A stretch of 64,000 nt of DNA from an uncultured Selenomonadaceae bacterium (GTDB taxonomy: Bacteria > Bacillota > Negativicutes > Selenomonadales > Selenomonadaceae). The stretch lies in contig CAJOCQ010000016.1 of NCBI GenBank assembly GCA_905233135.1, positions 1-64,000 on the forward strand, in the 5' to 3' direction. The position numbers were made by a program, and so were the translations under genes. The notes below the pieces were generated by a model that saw only the letters and a program-made list of their open reading frames with translations, was not told the DNA's origin and ran no database searches. Each line of letters opens with the position of its first letter. The stretch's first letter is position 1. Of this stretch, positions 16,490 through 25,799 are shown one piece after another.

Positions 16490-17740
16490 TTGAACCGCAG
16501 ATTTTTTATAAAAATATTATTGAGTTTGGGGCTCGGCGCGTATTTTCCGCAGTTGGCAGAAGCGGCGCGCAGTGAAAAACTTCATCAACCGCAAGACGGT
16601 TACAAGCCGCTCCGCGCGGTTAAATTTTTGCGTCAAATTGTTACTGCGGATTCAAGAAATTCCCGCGTCATAATGTTTCAAGCTGACGCCGAAATTTCCA
16701 ACGTCAAAGTTGAATATAAAATGATTGGCGAAGACGCGGCAAATTTCGGCGCGGTTACTGCAGATTATTTTGAACAGGGCGGCGAGGCAACTTTCATTTA
16801 CAGTTGCGCGCTAAAAAATCTTAAGCCGGAAAGTCTTTACCAATTCCGAATCATTTCAAATGACAAGGCAACAAGTTGGCAAAATTTGCGGACGGCGGGC
16901 AACGGCAATTTTCAAATGTTGGTTTTCAGCGATTCGCAATGCGTCAACTATAATGTTTGGCAAAGGACGGCTGACACTGCCGCGCAAAATTTCCCCGACG
17001 CCGAAATTGTAACAGTCATTGGGGATTTGGTGGACAACGGGCAGGCGGCTTATCAATGGCGGGCGTGGCACAATGCAGCGGCGAATGTTTTGTACGAAAG
17101 AATTTTTGCGCCTGTTATGGGCAATCACGAATGTTACGGGCTTGATTGGTTGAACTGTTTGCCGACGGGATATTTACACCATTTCAAAACGCCGCCGAAC
17201 GGTATAAAAAATTTCGGCGGTTACTTTTATTCGTTCGATTACGGCGCGGCGCACTTTTTTATTTTGAACACACAATTTTTGGAACTTGACAAAATTAACG
17301 CGGGAATGAAGGACGCGCAGGAATATTTTTTCAAAAATGACGCGGCGGCGGCTAATCGTCGTTGGAAAATTGTTTTAATGCACAAAGATATTTATGACTA
17401 TGCGCAGGATAAATTTTGCGATATTGGAGAAATTTTTTTGCCGCTGTTTGACGAATTGGAAATAGATTTGGTTTTGACGGGGCATTTGCACACGTACAGG
17501 AACAGGGGAAAAATTTTTGCGAAAAAAAAATCCGAGCGCGGCACTTGTTATATTTTGTGCGGGCGTTCGGGCGACCAAAAATACGTCGAGCCACATTCAG
17601 ATATTGACGAAATAACTTTTGCGAATTTGCGCGCCGAGCCTGAAAGTTTTATTTTGCTGGACGTTCGCGCAGATTCTATAAATTTAATTTGTCAAACTGT
17701 TGACGGCGAAATTTTGGATAATTTTTCGCTGTACAAATAA
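16490..17740 (+). CDS. Exported metallophosphoesterase (purple-acid-phosphatase-like)
   Basis: 416 residues. The N-terminus MNRRFFIKILLSLGLG is a signal with a double arginine. Residues about 35-135 form an Fn3-like domain as in purple acid phosphatases. The calcineurin-like domain follows with SDSQ, GDLVDNG, GNHE, LMHKD and GHLHTY, giving the complete two-metal site. It should hydrolyse phosphate esters outside the inner membrane. The TTG start has GAGG 10-11 bases upstream. It ends six bases from the convergent LysR gene. Confidence 0.87.
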   Translation: MNRRFFIKILLSLGLGAYFPQLAEAARSEKLHQPQDGYKPLRAVKFLRQIVTADSRNSRVIMFQADAEISNVKVEYKMIGEDAANFGAVTADYFEQGGEATFIYSCALKNLKPESLYQFRIISNDKATSWQNLRTAGNGNFQMLVFSDSQCVNYNVWQRTADTAAQNFPDAEIVTVIGDLVDNGQAAYQWRAWHNAAANVLYERIFAPVMGNHECYGLDWLNCLPTGYLHHFKTPPNGIKNFGGYFYSFDYGAAHFFILNTQFLELDKINAGMKDAQEYFFKNDAAAANRRWKIVLMHKDIYDYAQDKFCDIGEIFLPLFDELEIDLVLTGHLHTYRNRGKIFAKKKSERGTCYILCGRSGDQKYVEPHSDIDEITFANLRAEPESFILLDVRADSINLICQTVDGEILDNFSLYK

Positions 17741-17746
17741 TTTTTT

Positions 17747-18616
17747 CTACTGCGTAAAGTTTAAAATTTCTTCCATAAGTTTTTTGGAAATTGGCGTGAA
17801 GGCGGCGTACTTTTTCCAGATAATGTGCATTGGCGAAATTTGCTCCGGCTCCAACGGTCTGAAACAAAGTTCATTGTTGGAAATAATTTTGTCGTAGCCG
17901 AGCAAGTAGCCGAAATTTTCTTGTACCATTATTGAAGGGTTGAAAATTAAATCGCACGTTGCAACAATGTTCAATTCATTTTTCAATTCGCCAAAAAAAT
18001 CCAGCAGTTCCTCTTCCAATCCTTGCCGAGAACAAATTAACGGTATGTTTAATAAATCTTCGCGCAGGATTGATTTTTTTTGCGCCAAAGGAGAATCTTT
18101 ACGCATAATCAAGCCCCAACGATTTTTGACGGGCAAAGTTGCATAGTTGTATTTTTTCAAATTAATATTGCCGTGCGCAATTATCGCAAAATCTAAAATT
18201 CCTCTGTCAAGTTTATCCGTTGTCGATTCGCTGTCACTGCTGTAAAGGTGAAAGCGAACGCGCGGATATTTTTTTTGCAACGCGCTTAAAATTCGCACAA
18301 AATATTTAAAGCCGTCCGCCTCCGCGCAACCAATGTGAATATCGCCGCCAATTATCTCATCGAAGGATTTAAATTCGTCAAGCGTTTTGTTTGCAAGTGC
18401 GACAATTTCGGCGGCGCGTTCCTGCAAAATTGCGCCTTCTTCGGTAAGCGTTAAACCTTTTCGACTGCGAATAAATAATTGCTTGCCGAGTTCTTCTTCC
18501 AGGTCTTGAATTTGTTTTGAAAGCGTTGGCTGTACCACGTGCAAAATTTCTGCCGCGCGTGTCATATTGCCGTTTTTCGCTATTTCCAAAAAATATTTTA
18601 AAACTCTAAGCTCCAT
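17747..18616 (-). CDS. LysR-family transcriptional regulator
   Basis: 289 residues. The N-terminal helix-turn-helix reads ELRVLKYFLEIAKNGNMTRAAEIL then QPTLSKQIQDLEEELG; the rest is a substrate-binding domain. The ATG at 18616 is chosen for the GGAG 8 bases upstream; the longer frame to 18655 runs into the divergent promoter. It is divergent from the restriction-modification-like operon, with 59 bases between start codons, so it may control that operon as well as itself, though LysR control of a restriction system would be unusual. Confidence 0.9.
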   Translation of the reverse strand: MELRVLKYFLEIAKNGNMTRAAEILHVVQPTLSKQIQDLEEELGKQLFIRSRKGLTLTEEGAILQERAAEIVALANKTLDEFKSFDEIIGGDIHIGCAEADGFKYFVRILSALQKKYPRVRFHLYSSDSESTTDKLDRGILDFAIIAHGNINLKKYNYATLPVKNRWGLIMRKDSPLAQKKSILREDLLNIPLICSRQGLEEELLDFFGELKNELNIVATCDLIFNPSIMVQENFGYLLGYDKIISNNELCFRPLEPEQISPMHIIWKKYAAFTPISKKLMEEILNFTQ

Positions 18617-18675
18617 TGCTGACACTCCAAATTTTTTTAGATTATAATACCACAAAAAACAAAGGGGTTTTCAAA
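18617..18675. promoter_or_regulatory. Divergent promoter region between lysR and the R-M-like operon
   Basis: The segment holds ATTATAAT (18641-18648 region), a near-palindrome that supplies a TATAAT -10 box on both strands. On the plus strand a poor -35 (TGACAC, 18620) lies 18 bases upstream. AAAGGGG before 18676 is the ribosome binding site for the plus-strand gene. Confidence 0.45.
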
Positions 18676-19509
18676 TTGAAAGATTTACTTTTGAAAGACA
18701 GGACAACAAGGCAAAATATTATTTGGGCGGCGGACGACTACAAAGGCTTTAAACCGACGGACAAGATTGAGTTTGACGATATAAATTTAATTCAGCCGCG
18801 TTGGACGAAAGTTAAAGAACAACAAAAAAGCCGTACCAAAAAACGCGCCGAAATTTTCACGCCCGCGTGGATTTGCAACCTGCAAAATAATTTTATCGAC
18901 GAAAAATATTTTGGGCGCACAAATATTTTCAATGTTGCCGAAGGAAAAAATTGGACACCTACAACTGAAAAAATTCCCTTCGACGGCGAAAAGTGGCAAG
19001 AATATATTTTGCTGAAAAGATTAGAAATAACTTGCGGCGAAGCTCCCTACCTCGTCAGCCGCTATGACGCCGTTACAGGCGCAGATATTCCCCTTGAAAA
19101 AAGAATCGGCTTGCTTGACAGAAAATTTCGTGTTGTCAACGAAAATACAACTTCTGAATCAGATTGGATAAATTGGGCAAAAAAAGCCGTGCAAAGTTGT
19201 TACGGCTATGAATTTCAAGGCGATAATTTATTTTTGGCGCGGCGAAATATTTTAGATACTTTCAAGGATTATTTTTTCAACAGGTTTAATAAACAAGCCG
19301 AATTAAAAATTTTGAATGACGTTGCGGAAATTATTTCGTGGAATATTTGGCAAATGGACGGCTTAACTTTTAAATTTCCATTTGCTAAAGAGGCGCAGGA
19401 CAGTTTATTTGATTTTTCGTCAGACAATCAGAAAATTTATTGCGTGGTAAAAGATTGGCAGACGGGCGAAACTTTTCAGTACAGGCATTTATTGAAGGGA
19501 GGAAATTAA
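18676..19509 (+). CDS. Restriction-modification-associated protein (subunit M-like)
   Basis: 277 residues from a TTG preceded by AAAGGGG. The segment KRAEIFTPAWICNLQNN resembles the (F)TPxW/I entry motif at the start of N6-adenine methylase domains. No SAM-binding FxGxG or NPPY motif is visible in this protein; NPPY occurs in the next gene. It most resembles short proteins annotated as restriction endonuclease subunit M that precede helicase-methylase restriction enzymes. It probably works with the product of the next gene, 60 bases downstream. The role itself is inference. Confidence 0.6.
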   Translation: MKDLLLKDRTTRQNIIWAADDYKGFKPTDKIEFDDINLIQPRWTKVKEQQKSRTKKRAEIFTPAWICNLQNNFIDEKYFGRTNIFNVAEGKNWTPTTEKIPFDGEKWQEYILLKRLEITCGEAPYLVSRYDAVTGADIPLEKRIGLLDRKFRVVNENTTSESDWINWAKKAVQSCYGYEFQGDNLFLARRNILDTFKDYFFNRFNKQAELKILNDVAEIISWNIWQMDGLTFKFPFAKEAQDSLFDFSSDNQKIYCVVKDWQTGETFQYRHLLKGGN

Positions 19510-19569
19510 GGCAGTAGGCAGTAGGGGTTTGATTTTTTTTTGATAAAAATTTTGAGAGGAGGCTTTTAA

Positions 19570-22500
19570 ATGTACAAATTTCAAAAAAATTTTCACTACA
19601 AAGTAATTTACATTTTCAGCATTGAAGACGCCGCGCATAAGGGCTTATTGAAAATCGGCGACGCCACAATTAAAACCACAAAATTTTTGCAGCCGAATTG
19701 CGCCGAACTCAACAACGCCGCCCGCGCCCGTATCAAAAAATATACCAACACGGCGGGAATAAATTTTAACCTGTTGCATACTGAATTAGCCGTCAAAAAT
19801 AATTCTGCCGCCTTCCGTGATTATGACGTTCACAAAGTTTTGGAGCGTTCCGGCTACAACAAAAAAAAGATTAAGGGCACTACCGCGCAGGAATGGTTCA
19901 AAGTTAATCTTGAAACCGCCAAAAAAGCTGTCGCCGCCGTCAAGCAAAACAAAAAAACTTTGGACGGCGCGGCAACTTCAGAAATTTTTTTGCCCGTAAC
20001 TTTTCGCCCCGAACAGGAAGCGGCTATTAAATTAACCGTCAAAACTTTCAAAAAGGAAAATAAATTTCTTTGGAATGCCAAAATGCGTTTCGGCAAAACT
20101 TTTTGTGCGTTGGAAGTTGTCAAGCGTATGCAATTTCCAAAAACAATTATTGTTACTCATCGCCCCGTTGTAAATGTGCAGTGGTTTAAAGATTTTGAAA
20201 CTATCTTTCACGGCGAAAATAATTTTGCTTACGGCTCAAAAAATCACGGCGAACCTATAGAAAATCTTTTGCGCGGCAATAAAAATTTTGTGTACTTCGC
20301 CTCAATGCAAGACTTGCGCGGCTCCGAAATTGTCAACGGCAAATTTGAAAAGAACGAAGAAATTTTTTCTACTGATTGGGATTTTGTAATTGTTGACGAG
20401 GCGCACGAAGGCACTACAACCGCGCTCGGCGATTCCGTCATTAAAAATCTTGTCAAGGAAAATTCAAAGTTCCTTGCACTAAGCGGCACGCCTTTTAACA
20501 TTATCGAAGACTACGAAGACAACGTTTTTACTTGGGATTATATCGACGAACAAAAAGCCAAAGACGATTGGTACAAAAATAATCTTGATTCAAACCCCTA
20601 TGAAGAATTGCCGCGTATGGAAATTTTTACCTACAATCTCGGCGAAATTTTAAATCAGCCTGATTTTTTTGACGACGAAAAATCTTTCAACTTCAAAGAA
20701 TTTTTCCGCGTGGAAAATGAAAAGTTCGTACACGAAAAATACATTGCGCAATTTTTAAATCTGTTGACTGACACTTCAAACAACAATTACCCCTACAGCA
20801 ACGACGACTTCAGAAAAATTTTTCAACATTCCCTTTGGATGATACCCGGTGTTAAGGAAGGGCGCGCACTTTCAAAACTTTTAAAGCAACATTGGATTTT
20901 CAGAAACTTTGAAATTGTAAACGTTGCAGGCGACGGCGACGAAGACGAAGAATCCAAAGACGCGCTCGAAAAAGTTCAAAAAGCCATTGCAAGCGGCAAA
21001 AGTACCATAACTCTTTCTTGCGGCAAACTTACAACGGGCGTAACCGTGCCTGAATGGACAGCGGTTTTTATGTTGGCGGGCGGCTATTCGACTTCTGCCG
21101 CATCATATATGCAAACTATTTTTCGTGTTCAATCGCCCTGCAGAAAAAACGGTATGTTCAAAGAAATTTGTTACGTGTTTGACTTCGCCCCCGACCGTTC
21201 GCTGAAATTTATTGCCGAATCTATCGAACGTACAGGCGGCAACCGCCAAAAGGTTGAACAGTATTTGAACTTTTGCCCCGTAATTTCTCTGCAAGGTTCT
21301 AAAATGATTCAGTATAACGTCAATAACCTTTTCCAACAAATTAAGCGCGTGCAAGCCGCCCGCGTCGTTCGCAGTGGTTTTGAAGATTCCAATTTGTACA
21401 ACAGAGAATTACTTTTGAAACTCGACGCTGACGCTTTAAAAAAATTCGACAAACTTAAAGGGATTATCGGCACTTCAAAGGCGCAGAAAAAAACAGGTGA
21501 TTTTGATATTAGCGATAACGGCTTGAAAGGCGGCGGCAAAACTTCAACAACTGACGGCGGCTATAAAAACCCCGAAATTGAAAAAGCTAAAAAATTACGC
21601 CGCACCGCTATTTCTATTTTGCGCGGAATTTCTATCAGAATGCCGCTTTTAATTTACGGCGCGGATATTCCCTTCACTGAAGATTTTACTATTGAAATGT
21701 TTTTCGACGATAAAATTGTTGACGCCGAATCTTGGAAAGAATTTATGCCGAAGGGCGTTACCAAAGAATTTTTCAGGGATTTTATTCAGTACTACGACCA
21801 AGATATTTTTATTGCGGCGGGCAGAAAAATTCGTGATATTGCAAAAAGTGCCGACAACCTCCCGCCTACAGAGCGCGTTAAAAAAATCGCCGAATTATTT
21901 TCCACGTTCAAAAATCCCGACAAGGAAACTGTTTTAACGCCGTTTAGAGTTGTCAATTTGCATTTAACCTGCGCACTCGGCGGCTTTGACTTCTTCGACG
22001 CTGAACATAAAAATATTTTAGCGGAGCCGCGCTTTGTCAGTCTCGGCAAAACTACCAACGCTACCCTTGCCAATCCCAACGCCCACATTTTGGAAATTAA
22101 TTCCAAGACGGGCTTATATCCCCTGCTTGTTGCCTATGACTTGTACCGCGCCCGCCTCAATGATTCTGAAAGCGGCTACAGTCTTTCTTACCTCCAAAAT
22201 ATTTGGGACGCTACTTTGGCGGAAAATGTTTTTGTCATTTGCAAAACCCCTATGGCTAAAACTATCACCCGCCGCACCCTTGCAGGTTTTCGACACAAAA
22301 ATATTAACGCTCATTACTTCGACGATTTAATTAACACGCTCAAAAACAAGCCCGCTCAATTCGTCGATAAAATTCAACGCCAAGCTTACTGGAACAAAGG
22401 AGTTGCTTATATGAAATTTGATGCCGTTGTCGGCAACCCGCCCTATCAAGAAATTTCTGACGGTACAGGAAGTTTTAACTCTCCACTTTATCCCGAATTT

Positions 22501-23445
22501 TTAAAAGTAACTTTTCAACTTAAAACCAAAGTTTCATTGATACACCCTGCGCGATTTCTTTTTAATGCAGGTGCTACTCAAAAAGATTTTAACCAAAAAG
22601 TTTTAGATAGCAAATATTTTAAAATTGTTCGTTACGAAGTTGACAGCACTAAATTTTTTCCGAATACAGATATTAAAGGCGGCGTTGCAATTTCTTATTA
22701 CGACCCCGAAGAAAATTTTGAACCTATTAAAATGTTTTTCCCCTTCGCAGAATTAAAATCCATTCATCAAAAAGTTGTTGTTGACAATGAAAATTTTTCG
22801 CCGCTTAGTGATATTGTTTATTCGCAGTCAATATACAGATTAACAAAAAAATTTCACGAAGATAACCCCGACGCTGTTAATATTATTTCTAAAGGACACG
22901 CAAACGATTTTTCGACGATAATATTAAAACGTTTTAAAAATTTATTTTTTGATGAAAAACCGAATGACGGCAACGAATATATTCAAATTATAGGATTTGC
23001 AGACAATGACAGGATTTTTAAATGGTTTCGCAAGGATTATGTAACTAATCCCGGCAATTTATACAAGTACAAGGTTTTTGTTCCAAAGTCCAGCGGTGCA
23101 GGTATATTTGGCGAAAAATTGAGTAATCCTATTGTCGGCTTGCCGCTTGTCGGTAATACAGAGACTTTTATAAATGTTGGAGCGTTCAACAACGAGGCAG
23201 AAACTAATAATTGCTTGAAATATATTAAGACAAAATTTGCAAGGACTATGTTAGGCGTTTTAAAAGTTACTCAAGGTAACACGCCTGCAACTTGGGCTTG
23301 CGTGCCGCTGCAAGATTTCACTTCGGCAAGTGATATAGATTGGTCGCGCAGCGTTGCCGAAATTGATAAACAACTCTACGCCAAATACAACCTCGCGCAG
23401 GACGAAATAAATTTCATCGAAGAAAAAGTTACTGCAATGGAATAA
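19570..23445 (+). CDS. Single-chain restriction enzyme: GIY-YIG-like domain, SF2 helicase, Eco57I-type methylase
   Basis: 1291 residues. Residues about 1-110 resemble the T5orf172/GIY-YIG fold (KVIYIFSIED...LLKIGDATI). An SF2 helicase follows: FRPEQEAAI (about 146), Walker A AKMRFGKT (about 170), DEAH box VDEAHEG (about 274), LSGTPF (about 305) and a helicase C half near 430-560. The methylase region has HILEINSKTGLYPLL (about 839, a divergent SAM motif I) and DAVVGNPPYQ (about 955, the amino-methylase motif IV), with target-recognition-like sequence beyond. The GGAGG site fixes the ATG. Likely a DNA restriction-modification enzyme; recognition site unknown. Confidence 0.8.
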   Translation: MYKFQKNFHYKVIYIFSIEDAAHKGLLKIGDATIKTTKFLQPNCAELNNAARARIKKYTNTAGINFNLLHTELAVKNNSAAFRDYDVHKVLERSGYNKKKIKGTTAQEWFKVNLETAKKAVAAVKQNKKTLDGAATSEIFLPVTFRPEQEAAIKLTVKTFKKENKFLWNAKMRFGKTFCALEVVKRMQFPKTIIVTHRPVVNVQWFKDFETIFHGENNFAYGSKNHGEPIENLLRGNKNFVYFASMQDLRGSEIVNGKFEKNEEIFSTDWDFVIVDEAHEGTTTALGDSVIKNLVKENSKFLALSGTPFNIIEDYEDNVFTWDYIDEQKAKDDWYKNNLDSNPYEELPRMEIFTYNLGEILNQPDFFDDEKSFNFKEFFRVENEKFVHEKYIAQFLNLLTDTSNNNYPYSNDDFRKIFQHSLWMIPGVKEGRALSKLLKQHWIFRNFEIVNVAGDGDEDEESKDALEKVQKAIASGKSTITLSCGKLTTGVTVPEWTAVFMLAGGYSTSAASYMQTIFRVQSPCRKNGMFKEICYVFDFAPDRSLKFIAESIERTGGNRQKVEQYLNFCPVISLQGSKMIQYNVNNLFQQIKRVQAARVVRSGFEDSNLYNRELLLKLDADALKKFDKLKGIIGTSKAQKKTGDFDISDNGLKGGGKTSTTDGGYKNPEIEKAKKLRRTAISILRGISIRMPLLIYGADIPFTEDFTIEMFFDDKIVDAESWKEFMPKGVTKEFFRDFIQYYDQDIFIAAGRKIRDIAKSADNLPPTERVKKIAELFSTFKNPDKETVLTPFRVVNLHLTCALGGFDFFDAEHKNILAEPRFVSLGKTTNATLANPNAHILEINSKTGLYPLLVAYDLYRARLNDSESGYSLSYLQNIWDATLAENVFVICKTPMAKTITRRTLAGFRHKNINAHYFDDLINTLKNKPAQFVDKIQRQAYWNKGVAYMKFDAVVGNPPYQEISDGTGSFNSPLYPEFLKVTFQLKTKVSLIHPARFLFNAGATQKDFNQKVLDSKYFKIVRYEVDSTKFFPNTDIKGGVAISYYDPEENFEPIKMFFPFAELKSIHQKVVVDNENFSPLSDIVYSQSIYRLTKKFHEDNPDAVNIISKGHANDFSTIILKRFKNLFFDEKPNDGNEYIQIIGFADNDRIFKWFRKDYVTNPGNLYKYKVFVPKSSGAGIFGEKLSNPIVGLPLVGNTETFINVGAFNNEAETNNCLKYIKTKFARTMLGVLKVTQGNTPATWACVPLQDFTSASDIDWSRSVAEIDKQLYAKYNLAQDEINFIEEKVTAME

Positions 23446-23492
23446 TTGACAACGGCAACAAGAAAGAATAGTATTTTGTAGAGGTGATACTT

Positions 23493-23696
23493 ATGGAAAA
23501 TTTAAGAGCGGAGGCGCGGGATTTAGTTGAACAGATACCTGAAAATTATCTTTTCGGCGCGGTAGAGGCGTTGAAATTTTTTGCAACCACGAATGACCCT
23601 TTTTATTGCAACGCCAATCAAAAACACCTGCGCGAATCCATAAAAGAATTTGAAGAAGGCAAATTTCAAGTCCACGAATTGATAGAAGATGCTTAA
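23493..23696 (+). CDS. Antitoxin partner of a YoeB-like toxin
   Basis: 67 residues beginning MENLRAEARDLVEQIPE, acidic overall and ending QVHELIEDA. It starts 9 bases inside the longest frame, at an ATG with GAGGTG upstream. Its last 8 bases overlap the toxin start, the standard toxin-antitoxin arrangement. It lacks an obvious DNA-binding motif and resembles the short helical antitoxins that pair with YoeB/Txe toxins. The antitoxin would neutralise the toxin and may repress the operon. Confidence 0.75.
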   Translation: MENLRAEARDLVEQIPENYLFGAVEALKFFATTNDPFYCNANQKHLRESIKEFEEGKFQVHELIEDA

Positions 23697-23949
23697 GGCG
23701 TGGAATGACAGGACGTGGGAAGAATACGTTGAATGGCAGGAAGAAGATTCAAAAATTGTCAAACGAATCAACGCGCTTTTAAAAGATATTGAGCGAAACG
23801 GCTGCCTTAAGGGAATTGGCAAGCCTGAAGCTTTGAAGTACGATTTAAGAGGTTGGTACAGCCGCCGAATCGACGACAGCAACAGATTAGTTTACCGAAT
23901 CGAAAACGGCTTTTTGGAAATTTACCAGTGCAAAGGACACTATAATTAA
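23689..23949 (+). CDS. yoeB: Txe/YoeB-family mRNA interferase toxin
   Basis: 86 residues, the normal family size. WNDRTWEEYVEWQEED at the start, RINALLKDIERNG, GIGKPEALK, then RGWYSRRIDDSNRLVYRI and the terminal CKGHYN. These carry the Glu of the KPE segment, the RR pair and the C-terminal HY that form the YoeB RNase site. The enzyme cleaves mRNA in the ribosome during stress. It sits directly behind the restriction-modification-like operon, where toxin-antitoxin pairs commonly help retain accessory DNA. Confidence 0.9.
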   Translation: MLKAWNDRTWEEYVEWQEEDSKIVKRINALLKDIERNGCLKGIGKPEALKYDLRGWYSRRIDDSNRLVYRIENGFLEIYQCKGHYN

Positions 23950-24006
23950 AAATTGGAATAGCCGAAAATTGCTACAAACTACTTTACAGAAAAAACTTTA
24001 TAAAAT

Positions 24007-24041
24007 AAAATCCCCTCAAAAGACGCAGGAGGGGATTTTTT
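24007..24041 (+). terminator. Hairpin that is both a terminator and a mask over the MFS ribosome site
   Basis: AAAATCCCCTC pairs with GAGGGGATTTT around an AAAGACGCAG loop and is followed by a T run. The right arm contains GGAGGGG, the only good Shine-Dalgarno for the ATG at 24043. It can terminate the toxin-antitoxin transcript and would hide the ribosome site when folded. Confidence 0.65.
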
Positions 24042-24042
24042 A

Positions 24043-25206
24043 ATGGAGAACAAGAATTTGCTGACAGGGATTTTAATGCTCGGCGTTTTCGGAATATTAA
24101 ATACCGAAATGGGCTTTATCGGAATATTGCCGCACATCGCCGAAAATTTCAACGTAACGATAGTTGAGGCGGGCTTGTTAATAAGCGGCTTTGCACTCGG
24201 CGTAGCAATAGCGGGACCGACAATGCCGCTGTTTTTCTCAAGGTTCAACAGAAAATATGTAATGCTGTTGGTGTTGGGCGTTTTCACAATCTGCAACACC
24301 ATTGCAATTTTCACGACGAATTTTAATGTACTTTTGGCGGCGCGCGTGTTGCCGGCGTTTCTGCACCCCGTTTATTGCTCAATGGCTTTTACGGTAGCTG
24401 CAATGTTGGCAGGTCCAAAAAACGCGCCAAAGGGCGTAGCGAAAATAAATATAGGTGTATCGGCGGGAATGGTTGTCGGCGTGCCAATTTCAAACTTTTT
24501 GGCGGAAAATATTTCATTAAGCGCGGCAATGGTATTTTTTGCGGCAGTAACAGCGGCGGCGTTAATTGCAACAATAATTTTTGTACCGTCAATGCCCGTT
24601 AGAGAAGTGCTGAGTTACGGTTCGCAGTTGAAAGTTTTGACAGAAAAAATAACTTGGGTATCAATTTTGGCAATAATTTTTGTGAACGGCTCAATATTCG
24701 GCGTGTTTAATTATATGGCGGATTATTTGGCGAGCGTTGCACAATTTGCGCCAATGTTTGTAAGCGGCTTGCTTTTCGTGTACGGAATTTGCAATATTTT
24801 CGGCAGCATTTGGGCGGGCAATTTATTAACGAACGTCCCGAAGTCAACAATAAAAATTTTCCCGTTTTTGGTAGTTGCAATTTACGGCTTGTTATTCGTT
24901 GCAAGCAATCAGATTTTCTACGCGGTGCTGATAGTAATTTGGGGATTGTTGGGCGGCGTCAATGCAAACATTACGCAATTTTGGATGAGTCGCACTGCGC
25001 CGCAAGCTCCCGATTTTGCGAACGGATTATTTTTGACTTCGGCAAATTTGGGCGTAGTAATTGCAACGCCTTTCAGCGGAATTTTTATAAACAGTTTCGG
25101 TATGGATTATGTAATTTTCGGCGGCGTGGTATTTGCACTTTGCGCGGCGGCAGTTTTCTGGACGCAAATGACGCACGCCAAAATAAATCCTTTCAGGGAG
25201 GCGTAA
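24043..25206 (+). CDS. MFS transporter
   Basis: 387 residues with about 12 hydrophobic segments. It shows the drug:H+ antiporter-type (AraJ/YdhP-like) pattern: GILNTEMGFIGILPHIAENF, the motif A region in FFSRFNRKYVMLL and GVSAGMVVGVPISNFLAE. It is likely an inner-membrane exporter of sugars or small drugs. Its ribosome site lies in a hairpin, so translation may be controlled. It stops three bases before the next gene, a cyclophilin-like protein. Confidence 0.88.
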   Translation: MENKNLLTGILMLGVFGILNTEMGFIGILPHIAENFNVTIVEAGLLISGFALGVAIAGPTMPLFFSRFNRKYVMLLVLGVFTICNTIAIFTTNFNVLLAARVLPAFLHPVYCSMAFTVAAMLAGPKNAPKGVAKINIGVSAGMVVGVPISNFLAENISLSAAMVFFAAVTAAALIATIIFVPSMPVREVLSYGSQLKVLTEKITWVSILAIIFVNGSIFGVFNYMADYLASVAQFAPMFVSGLLFVYGICNIFGSIWAGNLLTNVPKSTIKIFPFLVVAIYGLLFVASNQIFYAVLIVIWGLLGGVNANITQFWMSRTAPQAPDFANGLFLTSANLGVVIATPFSGIFINSFGMDYVIFGGVVFALCAAAVFWTQMTHAKINPFREA

Positions 25207-25209
25207 ACA

Positions 25210-25620
25210 ATGAAAAAATTTTTGTCGATATTGACGTTGATAATATTTTTGGGCGTCGCGCAGGAGGCGTTGGCAATGAACATAAAAATTTCAGTTGGCG
25301 GAAAAGTTTTTGAGGCGGCGTTGGAAGATAACGCGGCGGCGCAGGAATTTTATAAAATGTTGCCGCTTGAAATTAAAATGAATGAGTTGAACGGCAACGA
25401 AAAATATTTTCGCCTGAATAAAAATTTGCCGTCGAATGACAAACGCGCGGGCAATATCAGCGCGGGCGATTTAATGCTTTGGAGCTCAAATACCGTTGTA
25501 ATTTTTTACAAAAATTTTTCCAGCAGTTACAGTTATACGCGCTTAGGAAAAATTTTAAATCCTGCGGGCTTGGCTGACGCGGCAGGCGGCGGTAATGTTT
25601 CTGTTAAATTCACGCGCTAA
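25210..25620 (+). CDS. Exported cyclophilin-like fold protein
   Basis: 136 residues: signal peptide (MKKFLSILTLIIFLGVAQEALA), then the small cyclophilin-like beta-barrel seen in Firmicutes (MNIKISVGGKVFEAALEDN, EFYKMLPLEIKMNELNGNEKY, GDLMLWSSNTVVIFYKNF, YTRLGKI). Members lack proven prolyl-isomerase residues and their ligand is not known. AGGGAGG lies just before the start and the gene is coupled to the MFS transporter. Confidence 0.8.
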   Translation: MKKFLSILTLIIFLGVAQEALAMNIKISVGGKVFEAALEDNAAAQEFYKMLPLEIKMNELNGNEKYFRLNKNLPSNDKRAGNISAGDLMLWSSNTVVIFYKNFSSSYSYTRLGKILNPAGLADAAGGGNVSVKFTR

Positions 25621-25697
25621 TTTAGGGTTCCAGGGTCCCAAGGAATAGGGATTAAAGAAAAATCACAAATCCCTAATCCCTTTACCCTGGAACCCTT
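25621..25697. repeat. Snap-back GGTTCC repeat, copy 1
   Basis: AGGGTTCCAGGG...AATAGGGATTA on the left pairs with TAATCCCTTTACCCTGGAACCCT on the right, a near-perfect long hairpin directly after the cyclophilin-like stop. A similar element is at 57237-57311. Confidence 0.75.
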
Positions 25698-25799
25698 TTC
25701 TTGCTTCGGAAAAAGAAAGTACATTTATAATTTTTAACTTGCTAGAAAATTTTTTAAGTGATAATATTTCTTCCAAGAAAAATTAAGGGAGGTGTAAAA

